Shown in pieces: positions 10,181 through 23,518 of a DNA stretch of 64,000 nt. The notes under the pieces were generated by a model. The model saw nothing but the letters and a program-made list of their open reading frames with translations, did not search any database and was not told where the DNA came from. The number at the start of each line of letters is the position of its first letter. Positions within the stretch are counted from its first letter, which is position 1. The DNA is from Sinonovacula constricta (lineage: Eukaryota > Mollusca > Bivalvia > Cardiida > Solecurtidae): assembly GCA_007844125.1 (NCBI GenBank), contig CM017560.1, positions 4,559,749 through 4,623,748 on the forward strand. Direction: 5' to 3'. A program made the position numbers and the translations under genes.

Positions 10181-11863
10181 ATATAAATCTCCTATCAATA
10201 TCGGTTAAGATTCGTTCAAATCATTACAGCTGAGTAAAGTACCCAGTAAATGGAAAGGAGCAAACATCACGCCAGTATTTAAGAAAGGTGAGGCCTCTTT
10301 ACCTATCAACTACAGACCTATATCACTGCTTAACACACTTGAAAGGGTGTTTGAACGTTTTATCTATAAACACTTATTTAACCATCTTAAAGTCTGTCAC
10401 TTCTTTACACCTCATTAATCTGGATTCTTACCAGGTGATTCACCTGTAAACCAGCTAACTTTTATCTATAATAACTGCTGCAAAGTCCTTGATGATGGAC
10501 TGGAGGTTAGAACTGTATTTTTTATATTAGTAAGGCCTTTGACAAAGTTTGGCATAAGGGTCTACTAGCCAAACTGGGTTCTGTTGGGATAAAAGGCCGG
10601 CTCTTGTCCTGGTTTGCTGATTTTTTGACTTTGCGGCGGCAAATCTTTCTGGTGCTATTTCGGATTGGGTCACTATTAAAGCAGGTGTCCCGCAGGGATC
10701 TATATTGGGACCAATGCTTTTTCTTATTTATATTAATGATGTTGTTGATGGTATTGAGTCCAATATTAATCTCTTTGCGGACGACACAAGTCTTTATTAT
10801 ATTTGTCAGGATGCAGAAACTGCTGCAAAAACCATACAAGATGACATAAATAAAATAGGCGTATGGGCTAAAAAAACTATCCCGAAAAAGAACATCAAAC
10901 CATCCTCCTTTAGCAATGTACGGTCAAACCATCCCTGAGGTTACTGAGCATAAGCATCTTGGCATAATTTGACAAAGGATTGTTCATGTAACTCTCACAT
11001 TAATTATATAAAATCAAAACCTTGACAGCGTGTCAACATTCTACGTAAATACAAATTTACACTGAACCGCAGGGCACTAGAAACTATTTATTTTTCATAT
11101 ATCCGACCCATTCTCGAATATGGTAATGTTGTCTGGAGCAATTGTGTAGGATATGAATCTGAACATCTAGAAAAATATCCAAAACGAATGTGCTCGTATT
11201 GTTTCTGGTTATCACTAAACTTGTCTGTATAAATGCATTACACAGCGAGATCGGTTGGGATCCTCTTTCTGACAGAAGAAGAAATCACTGTTAAGTGTTG
11301 TTTTATAAGATACTGAATGGCCTTACTCCTGATTACTTGTCCCCATTAATCCCTAGTAGCGTGTCGAATGCCCGATATCAGTTACGCAACAACTATAATG
11401 TTGCTGGAGTATTTGCACAAACAACTTCATATTTTAATTCATTCCTCCCTTGTGTTATACGTGAGTGGAATAATCTATCACCTGATATACGTAATGCTCC
11501 AAGACTAAATTCGTTAAAAGAACAAATAAGTACAAATACAATTAAACCTCCGTCATACTTTTACACAGGAAATAGACGAGCTCAAATTTTACACTCACGG
11601 CTACGAACAGAATGTAGTTTACTAAAACACCACCTCTTTCGTAAGGGAATTGTACCAAATCCACTGTGTATATGAGGTAGTGTAGAAACTAACCAACAAA
11701 GGATAGCCATGTTCAAATCATTGGAAAACTACAACATCAATGTCGAAACACTTTTATTTGGTAACGCTGACATGACACTTAGTCAAAACTCTGCTATTTT
11801 TCCTACTGTTCAAAAATATATTTCTGATACTAATAGATTTGAAGTGTACGATATCAACCAGTA
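10180..11863 (+). pseudogene. Non-LTR retrotransposon (Jockey/CR1-like) reverse transcriptase, broken
   Basis: Plus-strand frames show the order expected of a LINE-type reverse transcriptase. KWKGANITPVFKKGE and NYRPISLL lie at about 10235-10330. KAFDKVWHKGLLAKL (first catalytic Asp) lies at about 10530-10575, GVPQGSILGP at about 10685-10715, and FADDTSLY (catalytic DD) at about 10775-10800. A C-terminal section 11295-11675 follows, then NVETLLFGN near 11740-11760 with a TAG at 11861. Stops occur at about 10420 and 11673 and frameshifts near 10520 and 10640. A segment just after 11690 seems deleted. The 5' half with endonuclease is absent. This is a 5'-truncated dead copy. Confidence 0.9.
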
Positions 11864-11881
11864 GACACGGTAGACCCCTTC

Positions 11882-11968
<87 letters not shown>

Positions 11969-12290
11969 CCTCTTTCTCAACTCCCTCTCTCCATCTCATT
12001 TATGTGCAATCTCTATATACCTGCATACTTCTCTTATTTAAATTTAGTATATTTATATTTGTCTAAAACTGTAAATTGAAACTGTTATTCGAACGCCTAG
12101 TACTTATATTTTCTCGCAAAAGTATACAACCACTGTATTTACATGTTGTCTTGTATATTGATCTAAGGAAATGAACATTATAAGCTTTGCGTTCGTTCAA
12201 ATCCTCTCTCTACTTGTATGTATATCCTGTGTTTGTGTACCGCAAATGTATTGTAAAATATGAGAATAAATATGTTTAAACTAAGATTCG
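11864..12290 (+). other. Probable 3' UTR of the non-LTR element, with TC microsatellite
   Basis: The sequence follows the last element codon on the same strand, contains the TC tract and ends near an AATAAA at about 12265. The end point is estimated; no clear poly-A tail or target duplication was found. Confidence 0.4.
11883..11964. repeat. (TC)41 microsatellite
   Basis: An uninterrupted TC dinucleotide run of 82 bases. Apparent frames across it on both strands (Leu-Ser and Arg-Glu repeats) are artefacts. Confidence 0.98.
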
Positions 12291-15200
12291 TTCATAGGTC
12301 CGCGGCAAAAATACATGCATGGCCCTTCCAAATACTTTTATTCAAATGACTTGTTGCGTATAATAAATATCGTTATTGATTGATTTGTTTTACAAACGGA
12401 TCCATTTTTTATTAGCAGATGGTGATTTTCTGAATATCAGTGAACAGCTTACTCTCAATTATATTATTATTAAATATCACCGTGTTAATTAAAATCATTT
12501 AATAGTATAACAGTAATATGTTAAAAGAATATTAGTCAATAAAATTACAGAATTAATATTAACTTGAGTATATCGCGTTTAAGCAGCATGCATATCAGTT
12601 AGCCAAACTCGTACGTGCCACGGGATATGTTCAGAAAAAGGGAGAGGAAGGACTGGATGTGCCCCTCCTCTAAATCCCTATATCCGCAGCTGAATTCTTA
12701 ATTAAGCAGACAATAAAATTCAAATATGAACTACCAGTTGCAATGTGAAGTAAACAAGACTGGCTATTATTTGTAGGGTTTATCTTCCACCAACAGTATA
12801 TTATCTAGCGATTATGTCCACGTGAAAAAGATATATTGCAGCCGGGACTGTGTATAGCAAATCGTGAACACTTGACATGAAACCATTTCCAGTCACATTA
12901 TCCTGATACCGGGCCAATCAGTCGTGGAGCCATTCTTATATTCTTTTACCCTTAAGTTAAATAGTTAAATAGCTCTGGTTTGGTGACTTTATAAACCGAA
13001 AAATATCGGTGTATATCCAAAACACTATTCTGTTAAAGGTTAGATACTTAATATTGTATGTTACCAATTGTAGGTACTGTCATTCTTGCTGAAGTGTTGC
13101 GAAAATATAATATTTTGCCAATTTAAGGTAATTTCATAAAAACATGTACATTATAACGTTCAGTAAAAAATACGCTAAATCATATTGCTCAATCTAAATA
13201 GAAATATACATCGTTGGAAAATATTTAAATGTAAAATTATGAATCCATTCCTCAATTAAAGTGTCTGTGAAGTGCAAGTCTAATGATTAAATTATTGATA
13301 ACAATTTGTTTTCACTGACACAAAATTGGTAAATTTAGTAATGACTTACTATAAGCTAGTTTAGCCAAGCATAAATACGTAAACATTACAATCAGGTCGC
13401 GCGGAAGGATCCTTGTCTATGTTTCTTTCTTGTCGTTACATTCCTGTTCGCAGTTATCTATTTTTGCTGATATAAAACCAACACTATCATTCAGAAATAT
13501 ACTGTCACTTACTATAAGAGGGTGGATAGCGGTAATTTGTTAGGCTGGGTATTCATATGGCAAAACCTTGAATATTGCAATGGGAAACTAGTTATCGCTA
13601 TTGGATAAACACTGGTTGGTCCGAAGGTACGGAGCCTAAGACTGTATTGCTTACATACCGGCAATATTTTAACATGCTTCGAAATTCCTCAGCGATTTTT
13701 CCTGAAGGTGAAGGCATTTAGAAATTAAGCAATCTAAGATTTTCAGCAAGATTTAACTTAGGGTCAATAAAAATAACATATTTACTTGAAAGGGCGTTGC
13801 TTTGTGCAAAAGAGGCAGTCTCGATATATATGTAAATCAAGGGAGGCTGATAGTCGGGATGGCATTATATGTCAGTGATAACAAATTGAAAATTAACAAA
13901 CGCAACGAAACACTTTAAACGTTTTAGTTTGTGACACTTTTGAAAGTGAGTTTACAAAACTGCTTGTTGTATGACAAACATGGGTAAACAAATGACAGTG
14001 AAAAGATTATGTCAGATTATTGCACATCGACTACCTACGTAGATAAATATGTCATTGAGTGACGTACGTGCGTAAGATATGAAAGACTACAAGTATTATG
14101 TACAATATAGAAGGTCTGAAACAGAAGACGTCTAGAGTAATTGACGTGGTAAAACATATATCTTACAAAAGTTAGGTCACATTTGACTAGAAATTCGTAA
14201 ATGTTTATAAAAAGTTAAACGGCGTACATACAATACAATATGAAACTGTGCACCAGTCATCAGATGAAACAGAATAAGAAATTGCTTTGCCAGGAGATCA
14301 AGTCAAAATATGATTTTCTTTGAAACCATCCTATCGGAAACTGTTGCTTGTTTGTCTATTTTTAATAATGTCTCGTCACTGTTTTCTTGTAACTTTTAAA
14401 TTTCACTGACATGTGAGAATACCATTGTCCAGTGCCTAAATTTTGTCATATGATGAAATACTCATGGACTTGTCTTATTCACTTATTCGCTTCGATGCCG
14501 AACGTCTGTTTCTTCAGCAGTGAGAATGTCGACCACTGATTGCATAAGAGGTGTGCATTTTCTATTAATTTTGTTATGCTCTTGGATCGATCCCATATCA
14601 CAATATCCCAAAGCCGTTAAACTGTCCGAAGTAAGCATTGCCTTTTGTTTTTATTATATTAAATATTTGTTCTTGTATTGTTCTTGTCTTTATGGTATAA
14701 TCAATGTATTGTGTATTTATTTGGTTTCTGTCGAAGGGGAAATGGCGTGGAAGGCAGATTGGGATGTGTCGTCGACTTGTTACTGTTCTGAATCCTCTGA
14801 TCCTTATTGCGTGGGGTCGAGTCCCGATCGGTGCAAAGAAACATTCATGTCTGAAAGCCATCCAGATGTCCTGTAATGCGCTGGTTGTTTTATCAAGATA
14901 TTTGCCGGTGGGGTCATGCTCCAACAGTGCGAGTGCGAGGGTAAGGACGATCATACGATGTGGCAGTTAAACGTCTCGATAAAGCTGTCCGAAAGGAATA
15001 CACTTTATACGCATCCCTTGATAATGAAGTACACTATGGAGAGCTCTTATCATTTATAATTGAAAAATATGTCACAATTTTCCAATAGTAGTTGGAATAG
15101 ATGAACATAAAGAACATGATGCCCCCATACATATGGTTCGTTTGCATTATTAATCTATCGACGTTTCTACCCGGCTTGATTGCTTTAAAATACCAACGCA

Positions 15201-16410
15201 TTCTTGTCTATCCTCATAGTGATTTGCGAAGGACATGCCCTTAATATTCTCATATACCTCGTGCTGTACAGCTATAATTCAATTGTATATGTCTGTAATA
15301 TCCGTTTTAGCCAGGAAGCTGTCCTGTTGTATACTCATCTGAAATACTTGATGTGCACCGTCTATTTGGGGCTGTGTGCTTTAGTAACCAGCATGAGCAG
15401 AGCATACCTGGTCTTATTAAAGGAGTTCCTTTAGATGAACTATATATCGTGTATAAGCAAATGGGATACAAATGACCCATTTAAAATAAAGATAAACAAA
15501 ATCTGCAAATAAACTTCATGCGGATTATAATTATTACCACCATATCGTCAGCAATTATGCTGTCATAAAACTATTCCACTTATCCCTAAAACATGTGAGA
15601 GACATAAAAACAAATAAGTGTCTCCATTGATGAAGAGATATGTTACTCGTCCAGCCTATTTTACTAAGTAGAATGTATGACTAGAATAAACGATAGTAGT
15701 ATAAACGGTAACGAAATTTGTTTAAGGATTCCACTACAGTATCAGACTGAAACATGTCAATGTTTTATTTAATACAGCACTGCAGCTGCGTGTCCTTAGT
15801 TCGAGAAAGACGATGTTCTGCTTGCAGGAAATATTAAAACTCCAGATACATGTATAAAATAAAACAAAACTCCAGATACATGTAAATAAAAAAATAATGT
15901 GGTCTCTAAATTAGCAATTATATATGATGAGTGAACAATATGCCGTCATGGTTATAGCCCGGGGTTGTTACTCGTCTTTTAGGTAGAGGATCTTTAGCCA
16001 AATGTTGGACACTCAAATTTGTTTGCCCCAAACATGTACATGTACGCAAACATGTCAGGTACTTATCCATTTTTGATATGCATGTATTATAATTGCCATA
16101 CGTTTATCAGCCAGAAGGTTTTCGGAACGAGCACTCGGGTAACCGACTGCTTAAAATACGTCTTATACATTATTTAAAAACTCATAATATTATTTTAAGA
16201 ATTGTTATTCTTATACTGCTTCTTACAGATTGATACCAAGGTAGGTAATTATATACACAGACATGTTTAGATATACAGCTTACCAATTATTACCAATCAA
16301 CTCGTTCTGTTAAAATATAGATGTAACGTTGCTTCACAAAGACTACTTACACTAAACAAACTGGCAACAAGAACTACTATTAACATATCAAACAAAAACG
16401 TGTAACAGGT
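12291..16410. other. No gene recognised
   Basis: AT-rich with stops in all frames. Overlapping frames on both strands at 14520-14970 were inspected: the block is more GC-rich than its surroundings and contains GGGTCGAGTCCCG (near 14815), reminiscent of a B-box, so it may be an old SINE. No A-box, TSD or protein motif could be shown. Confidence 0.4.
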
Positions 16411-17142
16411 ATAGGCTTATTATGGGGAACCAACATTAGTAAAATATAGGCTAAGTGTCGGGAACCACCTTTAGTATAATATAGGTTAAGTGTCGGGGGC
16501 CACCATTAGTATAATATAGGTTAAGTGTCGGGAACCACCATTAGTATAATATAGACTAAGTGTCGGGAACCACCATTAGTATAATATAGGTTAAGTGTCG
16601 GGAACCACCATTAGTATAATATAGGTTAAGTGTCGGGAACCACCATTAGTATAATATAGGTTAAGTGTCGGGAACCACCATTAGTATAATATAGACTAAG
16701 TGTCGGGAACCACCATTAGTATAATATAGGTTAAGTGTCGGGAACCACCATTAGTATAATATAGGTTAAGTGTCGGGGGCCACCATTAGTATAATATAGG
16801 TTAAGTGTCGGGGGCCACCATTAGTATAATATAGGTTAAGTGTCGGGAACCACCATTAGTATAATATAGGTTAAGTGTCGGGGGCCACCATTAGTATAAT
16901 ATAGGTTAAGTGTCGGGGGCCACCATTAGTATAATATAGGTTAAGTGTCGGGAACCACCATTAGTATAATATAGGTTAAGTGTCGGGGGCCACCATTAGT
17001 ATAATATAGGTTAAGTGTCGGGAACCACCATTAGTATAATATAGACTAAGTGTCGAGAACCGCCAGTAGTATAATACAGACTAAGCGTCGGGAACCACCA
17101 TTAGTATAAGATAGGCTTAGTCCCGGAAAACATCATTAGTAT
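16411..17142. repeat. 35-bp minisatellite, about 20 copies
   Basis: Tandem units of 35 bases, of the form TTAAGTGTCGGGAACCACC followed by ATTAGTATAATATAGG. Two independent variable sites recur: GGAACC versus GGGGCC, and GGTTAAG versus GACTAAG. Edge units (16411-16480 and 17040-17142) are the most divergent, the usual pattern for an array homogenised from the middle. It lies 30-40 bases beyond the stop codon of the thioesterase-like gene on its downstream side, so it may fall in that gene's 3' UTR. Confidence 0.95.
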
Positions 17143-17175
17143 ACTCATTCTATTTATCTTTAATCCGATATGAAA

Positions 17176-20100
17176 CTATAGATTTTCTTTGAAGAATGTC
17201 TGTATCTTCCTCCAGGAGTCTTCCTGTGCATAGGCATGTTGTTGTGGGTATCCTCCGCACAATAAAGCATTGTCTGTAAACAGAGAAACAAGAAAATCAT
17301 CAGCATACTTCTACATAAGAATCGAAATTTAGACAATACATCAGTACCCAGTCTTTCGGCACTTTAAATGTATGTGTTCTGCTCTGATTTATAACGCTTG
17401 TATTAGTGGTAAGAACGTTCACGAAAGTCGAAAGCTTTTTCAAAACGAATGTTTTCTTTTTATATTTACACATAAATAAATTGATAAATTGAGCCAAATA
17501 TTTAGTGCTTTTAGAGCAGGAATAGAGCATATACAAATATTCTTACCACAATACTTTTCTGGTATAGTTTCCATATTTAGCAGTTTTTTCCTGCCAGGTC
17601 TCACTGTTCTCACATACGGAATGTAGGGCACTTCTAAGAGATGGCCGGCCCCTGGGTAGTGTATATACTGTACATTTCCTTGAAACTCCGGAGGTACAGA
17701 CTCGTAACACATCCTGTGGTACTCTGGATTGATTTGCATATCGTCCCCTCCAGAAATGAGCATAACCTTTGCTCCGTGCTTCCATGCCTGAGAACAGTAG
17801 TGTAATGAAGTGATTGGAAACCTTTTAGGATAAATAATTGAAATGAGTAAGTGCCCAAATGTTTGTAGGAAAAATCGTTACTTGAATTTTTAGATTGCTG
17901 TTAATTTCGAATCGTAAGTATGCGGTCCATTGGAATCAACAAGTGTATTTTCAATTCATAGTAACATTTACAAACGCCAAACAAAAGAAACGTTCCATTG
18001 TAGATATTTGATAGAGTTTGCTACTATTTTGATTGGAAGTTGATGGTTTCGTAAATGTCGAGAATATGTGTCCAATATCTGTTCTGTTATGTGTCTTACG
18101 TTTGTCTGTCACTCTTATTCACTCTCTTTGTGTAAGAGACAAATCTTTACCAAGTGTCAGATTTGATACATAGAATTGGTCTTATCCATATCGACCATTG
18201 GTCGACTGACAGTACTAGAGGCGTAGCTGTCTTTTTCTTCTTGTCATTTCACATTTTGACTTCTTTTAGCTTTTGCATGTCTCGAACATCAGCCAAAAGT
18301 TGGCATATTTGTATGAGATTTACACAGTAAACATTAAAAAAAAACTTATACTTCAAGGAAGTAGGGTTGCTCGCAGTCCAACGCATTCCTGTACACAATA
18401 CCCTCATCCGCAAGGTATATCTTGTTAACATCTGGCCTAAACAGACATCACATAAAATTTATCAATACACTACATTGCTCTGTTTGCCCGTCGAAGACGA
18501 TTATTGTATACATATATACATTCATAATATGACATATGTGCCTATAAATATTTCATGGCAATTTTGTTTTATTTGACCTAACGATAATTAAACATTTGAA
18601 AAATGTAATAAAGTTGTTTATTTGTAACTTTTGATAACAACGAAGCGACTTAGAATACAACTTCTCTATGGGTCTAAGAAATGGACAAGAAATTGGAAAA
18701 ACTGTTACCATGGGGGATTAAGAGAAGACCTTTTGCTAGCATATTCCGACAATTGACCACAGAATGGTAAATGTGAAGTGCCATTCACATTAACAACTGC
18801 TTTTACCTGCAATATATTATGACACAAAGTATAAATGTGTTTCTGTTGTATTTAAAAGGAATCGTCGATAAAAATCCTGCAGAAAACCCATGTACAGGAT
18901 TGACGGCAGCTCTTCGTCGAATGTATCAACTGGTTATATAATACGTTAGCTAAACCAACATAATACCGTACCTCTCACTTATAAAGTATGACTGCTTAAT
19001 TTGACCAAAAAAATGTTATGAATAAATGTCATCATCAGTTGGTGAATCTTGTCTTTTCATTTCTCATGTGTTGAACATTGTATATACAATCTTAGATACC
19101 TAGTTTACAATTAAAGTGTTTTAAAATGCATGTAACGCATGTAGTTTGGTGCAGCAGTGCAAAGATAACAGCTCATTAATCTTTGCTAAAGGGCTTGGGC
19201 GGACAAGCTACTTTTCGGATACACGAAGGATTGACCCTACATGACCTTAACGACTCACGGGCAGACTTCATGCCTTAGAAAGAGCAGTGCGAGTACATAA
19301 ACAAATATGTAAGTGGAAGTTGCCTAAACGCGCCATTTGTATCAGTATTGACCTCAACAGTGTAATCTATTTAACCAAGATGTTCTAGTTATTAAATCTT
19401 GTAATTCAGATACACATGAATATGTGTTTCAATGACTATACATTATCTAATAGACCGAGATATTTGTGATATCCAGTGGGCGGTGCCTCATTGCCTTCTG
19501 CGACTTTATACCAGGTTCTAACAGAGGTAATTAGTATCATTTTAGCATCTGTGTCTTGAGTTACCGCACGGGATCGGAAAAAAATGGTTCAATCGAGATT
19601 TAGATTCCGTTTACATAGGTACATGGTTGAAGCAATAAATAACTGATCAGAACAGAACATAACATAATTGTATTCTTCTAGGTACAAGATTACTGTACAA
19701 GAGAGAATTTATATAATTGAATAAAAATGAAAAGCAACAGTTCCGGTTGACAATTAACCGGATCAAATTAAAGAAAGCTGCTACAATAGCAGCATAGTTC
19801 ATTTAGGTAATTTTAACCTTAAGTGGTAATGAAATAGCAAGAGAGAGGACTTTTATTTTTTGGTAAGGATTTTGTAATATTTTTATGTTTAAGAAATCAG
19901 TGTTGGTCAATTAAAAGCTTGTTTAACCAAAAGATTAGATGGTGGGGGATATAATACTTATCAGGATCGAGAGGAAAGAGAAAAATCCTTCTTGTTTCAC
20001 GGTATATGTATATAGTATATGGTAAATGTATAGCTAGGAAAGTGGGAGCTAATTTAGTATAATCAATCAGTATTTTTGCATACCAGAAATCGCTTATAGC

Positions 20101-23100
20101 TTCAAACATACACACCACAAAACGGCATTTTCAGCGCCTTGATATTTTATATATGGTATCATTAATTAAGTAGTTCTTATTACTCGCCATTGTTTTGTTC
20201 TTAACTGAACCTTCCTATTAAGAAGCAGTTTAGTTTTTGCGGCAGTTATCTGCTGTACATACTGTACATATTTAAGATATGTAATTACATATATCGTTGT
20301 ATTGTTTTAAATTATATTCTTTATTCAGTTACTAACCTCAGATGAATGTGTTTTCTTTTACTTGTCTTACTTTGATTTGATATTTACACAATTTGTCTTT
20401 GAGAAGAAGAAATGTTTCAATTTATTTGTTAATTCCAATTAGACATTTTCTTGTGTTATTACTTTAAAAAGAAAGAACATTACCTTTGGCATCAAAGCAG
20501 TAAGCTGAAGGCTTATATACCCACCAAAGCAAAGACCTAGCAGACCCAAACGGTTACCATCCACATATTCTTGGTCACATAACCATTCAGCTGCTTCCTG
20601 AAACAGAACTATCTTTGTGTATGTCCCGTCACATGAATATGTGCTACAGAGATAAATGTTTGCTTAAGACGTGAATGTTTTAAAAAGAGACTCTGTCGGC
20701 TTTCAGAAAATGCTCTTAGAATAGCGATTGTAAAAGGGCTTAAGCGACGCGTGAACCACGGTAAACAGTATTGCAACAATCGAAGGGAATAAAGCTGCAA
20801 GTACAGAAAGTGTACCTCAGTGAAAATACATGGGCTTGCCGCTGAGCTTGTTCACGTGATATCAGCAGGATATGGTAACTGTTCTAACCATAATTATCAT
20901 TCCAAGTCAACATTTACGTTCTGTCTTAAGGATAAAATAACTCGACAAAATGGACAATGCAGTAAAAATATACCAACGTACATTTTCGTAGGTCAAAATG
21001 CGTTTAATAATTTTAGATTAACATACCTTTTTGTCAGCATTTCACTAGTTTGATTTTGTTCATAAGAAGATTTGTAAACGTGATTACGTTGTAATAAATT
21101 GCTACATTGTGAAAAAGATTGATTAAATATTGCCCATTTACTGTAAAATAATATAGTCAAACGTTTTAATTAAATGCAGTTTAACGATATCTAATTATTT
21201 TGGTATGCCATATAACCAAATTTCACATTGAAACTTATTTTAAATAAGTAGAATTTTTAACATATTTGTTGCCTTTAGAAAATACACATAAACGATCTCC
21301 CTCTATTAACTACCGACATATGCGCACATATATTATTTACTAAAAAATACTGCCATTATCACCTTGAGACTGTCCATCGTGTCCGGGATACTTTTGACCA
21401 TTGTTTTGTTGCCGTCTGAGCCTGGCTTATTTAGATAGGAGAATGCCAGAGTCACAAAGCCATAAGATGATAGCAAGGCAGCGCGGCCTTCAGTCAGAGA
21501 GATCAGTCCTCCATAAACATCTAGCACAGCAGGAAATGGACCTTTACCTGATAAATTTAAAGCATTTGAAAATTAATGCAATCAGTGAACAAATATCACT
21601 TTATAATTTATATTTTCTATGATTATTGTTATTGATGTATAATACATTGTCTGTTATTAATGTGTAATAAATTGTCTTCGGATAGGTTATATTTCATTTT
21701 CATTGAACTTCATGACTGTTTTAATCGAAATGACATTTCCTTACGTTTATTCGTAAGAAACAATTTATATTTAATCATTGTTGATAATTTACATTTATTT
21801 TTACTGCAGATACTGCATTTTACAACGTGTTATCATTTAGGCAAGTGACATGTGCCTATTCAAGTTTATAAATTTTGTATTTTGGTACGCACTGGATTGG
21901 CTTTCATCAAAGAATAATCAAAAGTATGCTATCGCATTCATGCTGATACGTTTTTCAGCGTGTTACCGATTTAACATTTTAAAATGTTACTTACTTCTAT
22001 TGTATTACTCTACTCTATAATGATAAAAATTGTCACTGCTATGTATTTTACAAACTTAACAAAATATATGTATATAATCTTGTTCATACCTACCCGGCGG
22101 AATGAACACAGTACCCCTCAGTCGGCCTTCATTCACATTTATGCGTGTGGTATTAGTCGCCATGAATAGCCTCTCTACGGCTGTAGATGTCACAGGAGAG
22201 CAAGGAAGATCGCCCTTCTCAAAGATATCGTCAAACACCCGGATATCAACTGTGTATGCAGTTGTAACATCTTTCTTCACAAACCTTGAGTCCGGAATCG
22301 AAGGTTTGAGGCTCCAAAATAACCCCATTGGATCTTTGCCTACACGAGCATACGAGAAAAGTACTTTACTGACGATAATATGATAATGGTAGCGACGAAG
22401 TTGTTCGTGTTTGCAAAATTAGTCAGCCAATTGGCAAGATTTGCGTTGTCTACGTGGTTACAGACGAACTTAAATTTATGGATAAAGGAAAGAAACCTTC
22501 ATTAACGAATTGTCTGCAAATAATGAGGGCACGTGCTTTTACTTTTAATTCTTTTAAGTCAAAGTATTTTGCCAGGTCCCAGCGACTTTGAGATAACGAA
22601 GTTCAACTGTATATGATGCAGTCTCGAGTTAGAAAGGCAGAATAAATACCGAATACTTTCCCTAAATATACTAGAGATGTAAAGATAACACAACTCTTAC
22701 GCATGTAAATATTAACCCGTCTTAGCTTAAAATTCATTTTTCCAATAATTGTCATGTAAAGAATATATGACAAAGTCCTATGAGCATGACAACATATACC
22801 AAACTCTGGGAAGGCACAGAACAAAAGTAATTCACTTGCAAGCTAAGTGAACAGTAAGACCAAATTCGTGATGAGTCATTTAACGAAAAGAGCAAACCCG
22901 ACAGTTACCGCCTTGAAACGGTAAGCCGGCAATATGAGACGAATGGGGTGCTTAAACCAGTTTAACAGAGCTCTGACCTCACACATGTTGATGGGTCAAA
23001 TGGAAGCAATGAAAAGAAAACCGATCTATTTGAATACAACGTGTTCAAGCGCTGATATTTTCTTTTATAAGTTATAACGAAAGTAGTGACGTCATTGAAA

Positions 23101-23518
23101 AATAATGTCAACATTGTTTAGAAAAGAAATGGGCATTATTTCGATTAGAGAAACATGCATTGCATTGTACTGCATTGCAACATATACCATACTCTGAAAG
23201 GTACGCCTTACCAAGGAATGATCCAGCCAAACATGTGTCCACGGTAGTGTCCACTTGTCCAGTCCTGTTAGCTTGGAACACTGCCCGGGATTCATACCCG
23301 ACATTGTTCGAATTTGTATTAGCCGCCAGTGTGACCATCTGGTGGGGCCTCAACCCGGACACTTTAATACTGACTGGCTGATCCACTAAGGCCAGAGAAG
23401 GGGTGGCTACGATGGAAGGCATACTACTAAATGCTCTCACTGATGATATATAATTTGCCCGCGTTTCTTTGAACATGACTTTCTTGACTGAATGCGATCT
23501 CGTTACTAAACGCAGCAT
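17176..23518 (-). CDS. Acyl-CoA thioesterase / bile acid-CoA:amino acid N-acyltransferase family protein
   Basis: Eight minus-strand exons join in consistent phase to 457 codons: 23212-23518, 22094-22339, 21363-21547, 20484-20597, 18709-18806, 18352-18436, 17547-17787, 17176-17273. All junctions are GT-AG. The product matches the ACOT/BAAT family throughout: an N-terminal beta domain ending in PMGLFWSLKPS (about 106-117), RINVNEGRLRGTVFIPPG (167-184), then an alpha/beta hydrolase domain. The nucleophile elbow is GLCFGG with Cys269; the other triad members are Asp361 (GGDD) and His394 (PGAGH). Family members hydrolyse acyl-CoA or transfer the acyl group to glycine/taurine. Residues 1-35 (start MLRLVTRSHSVKKVMF) are Arg/Ser-rich without acid, like a mitochondrial presequence. 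The C-terminus (KENL) lacks a peroxisomal SKL-type signal. Family assignment is firm; substrate is unknown. Confidence 0.93.
22735..22985 (+). repeat. Hairpin-core dispersed repeat, copy 2 (subtype B)
   Basis: Located in intron 1 of the thioesterase-like gene. It matches the reverse complement of 29965-30195 at roughly 80% by eye, including GAATATATGACAAAGTCCT, GTGATGAGTCATTTAA and the core GACAGTTACCGCCTTGAAACG. The hairpin seen in copies 1 and 4 is decayed here. Outside the core it differs from copies 1 and 3, so two subtypes share one core. Confidence 0.75.

Noticed and set aside
11754..12066. Arg-Glu and Leu-Ser repeat proteins
   Set aside because: Translations of the TC microsatellite.
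14520..14970. Overlapping 118-codon frames on both strands
   Set aside because: No motif and both strands equally open; a B-box-like word hints at an old SINE, but no A-box or target duplication was found.
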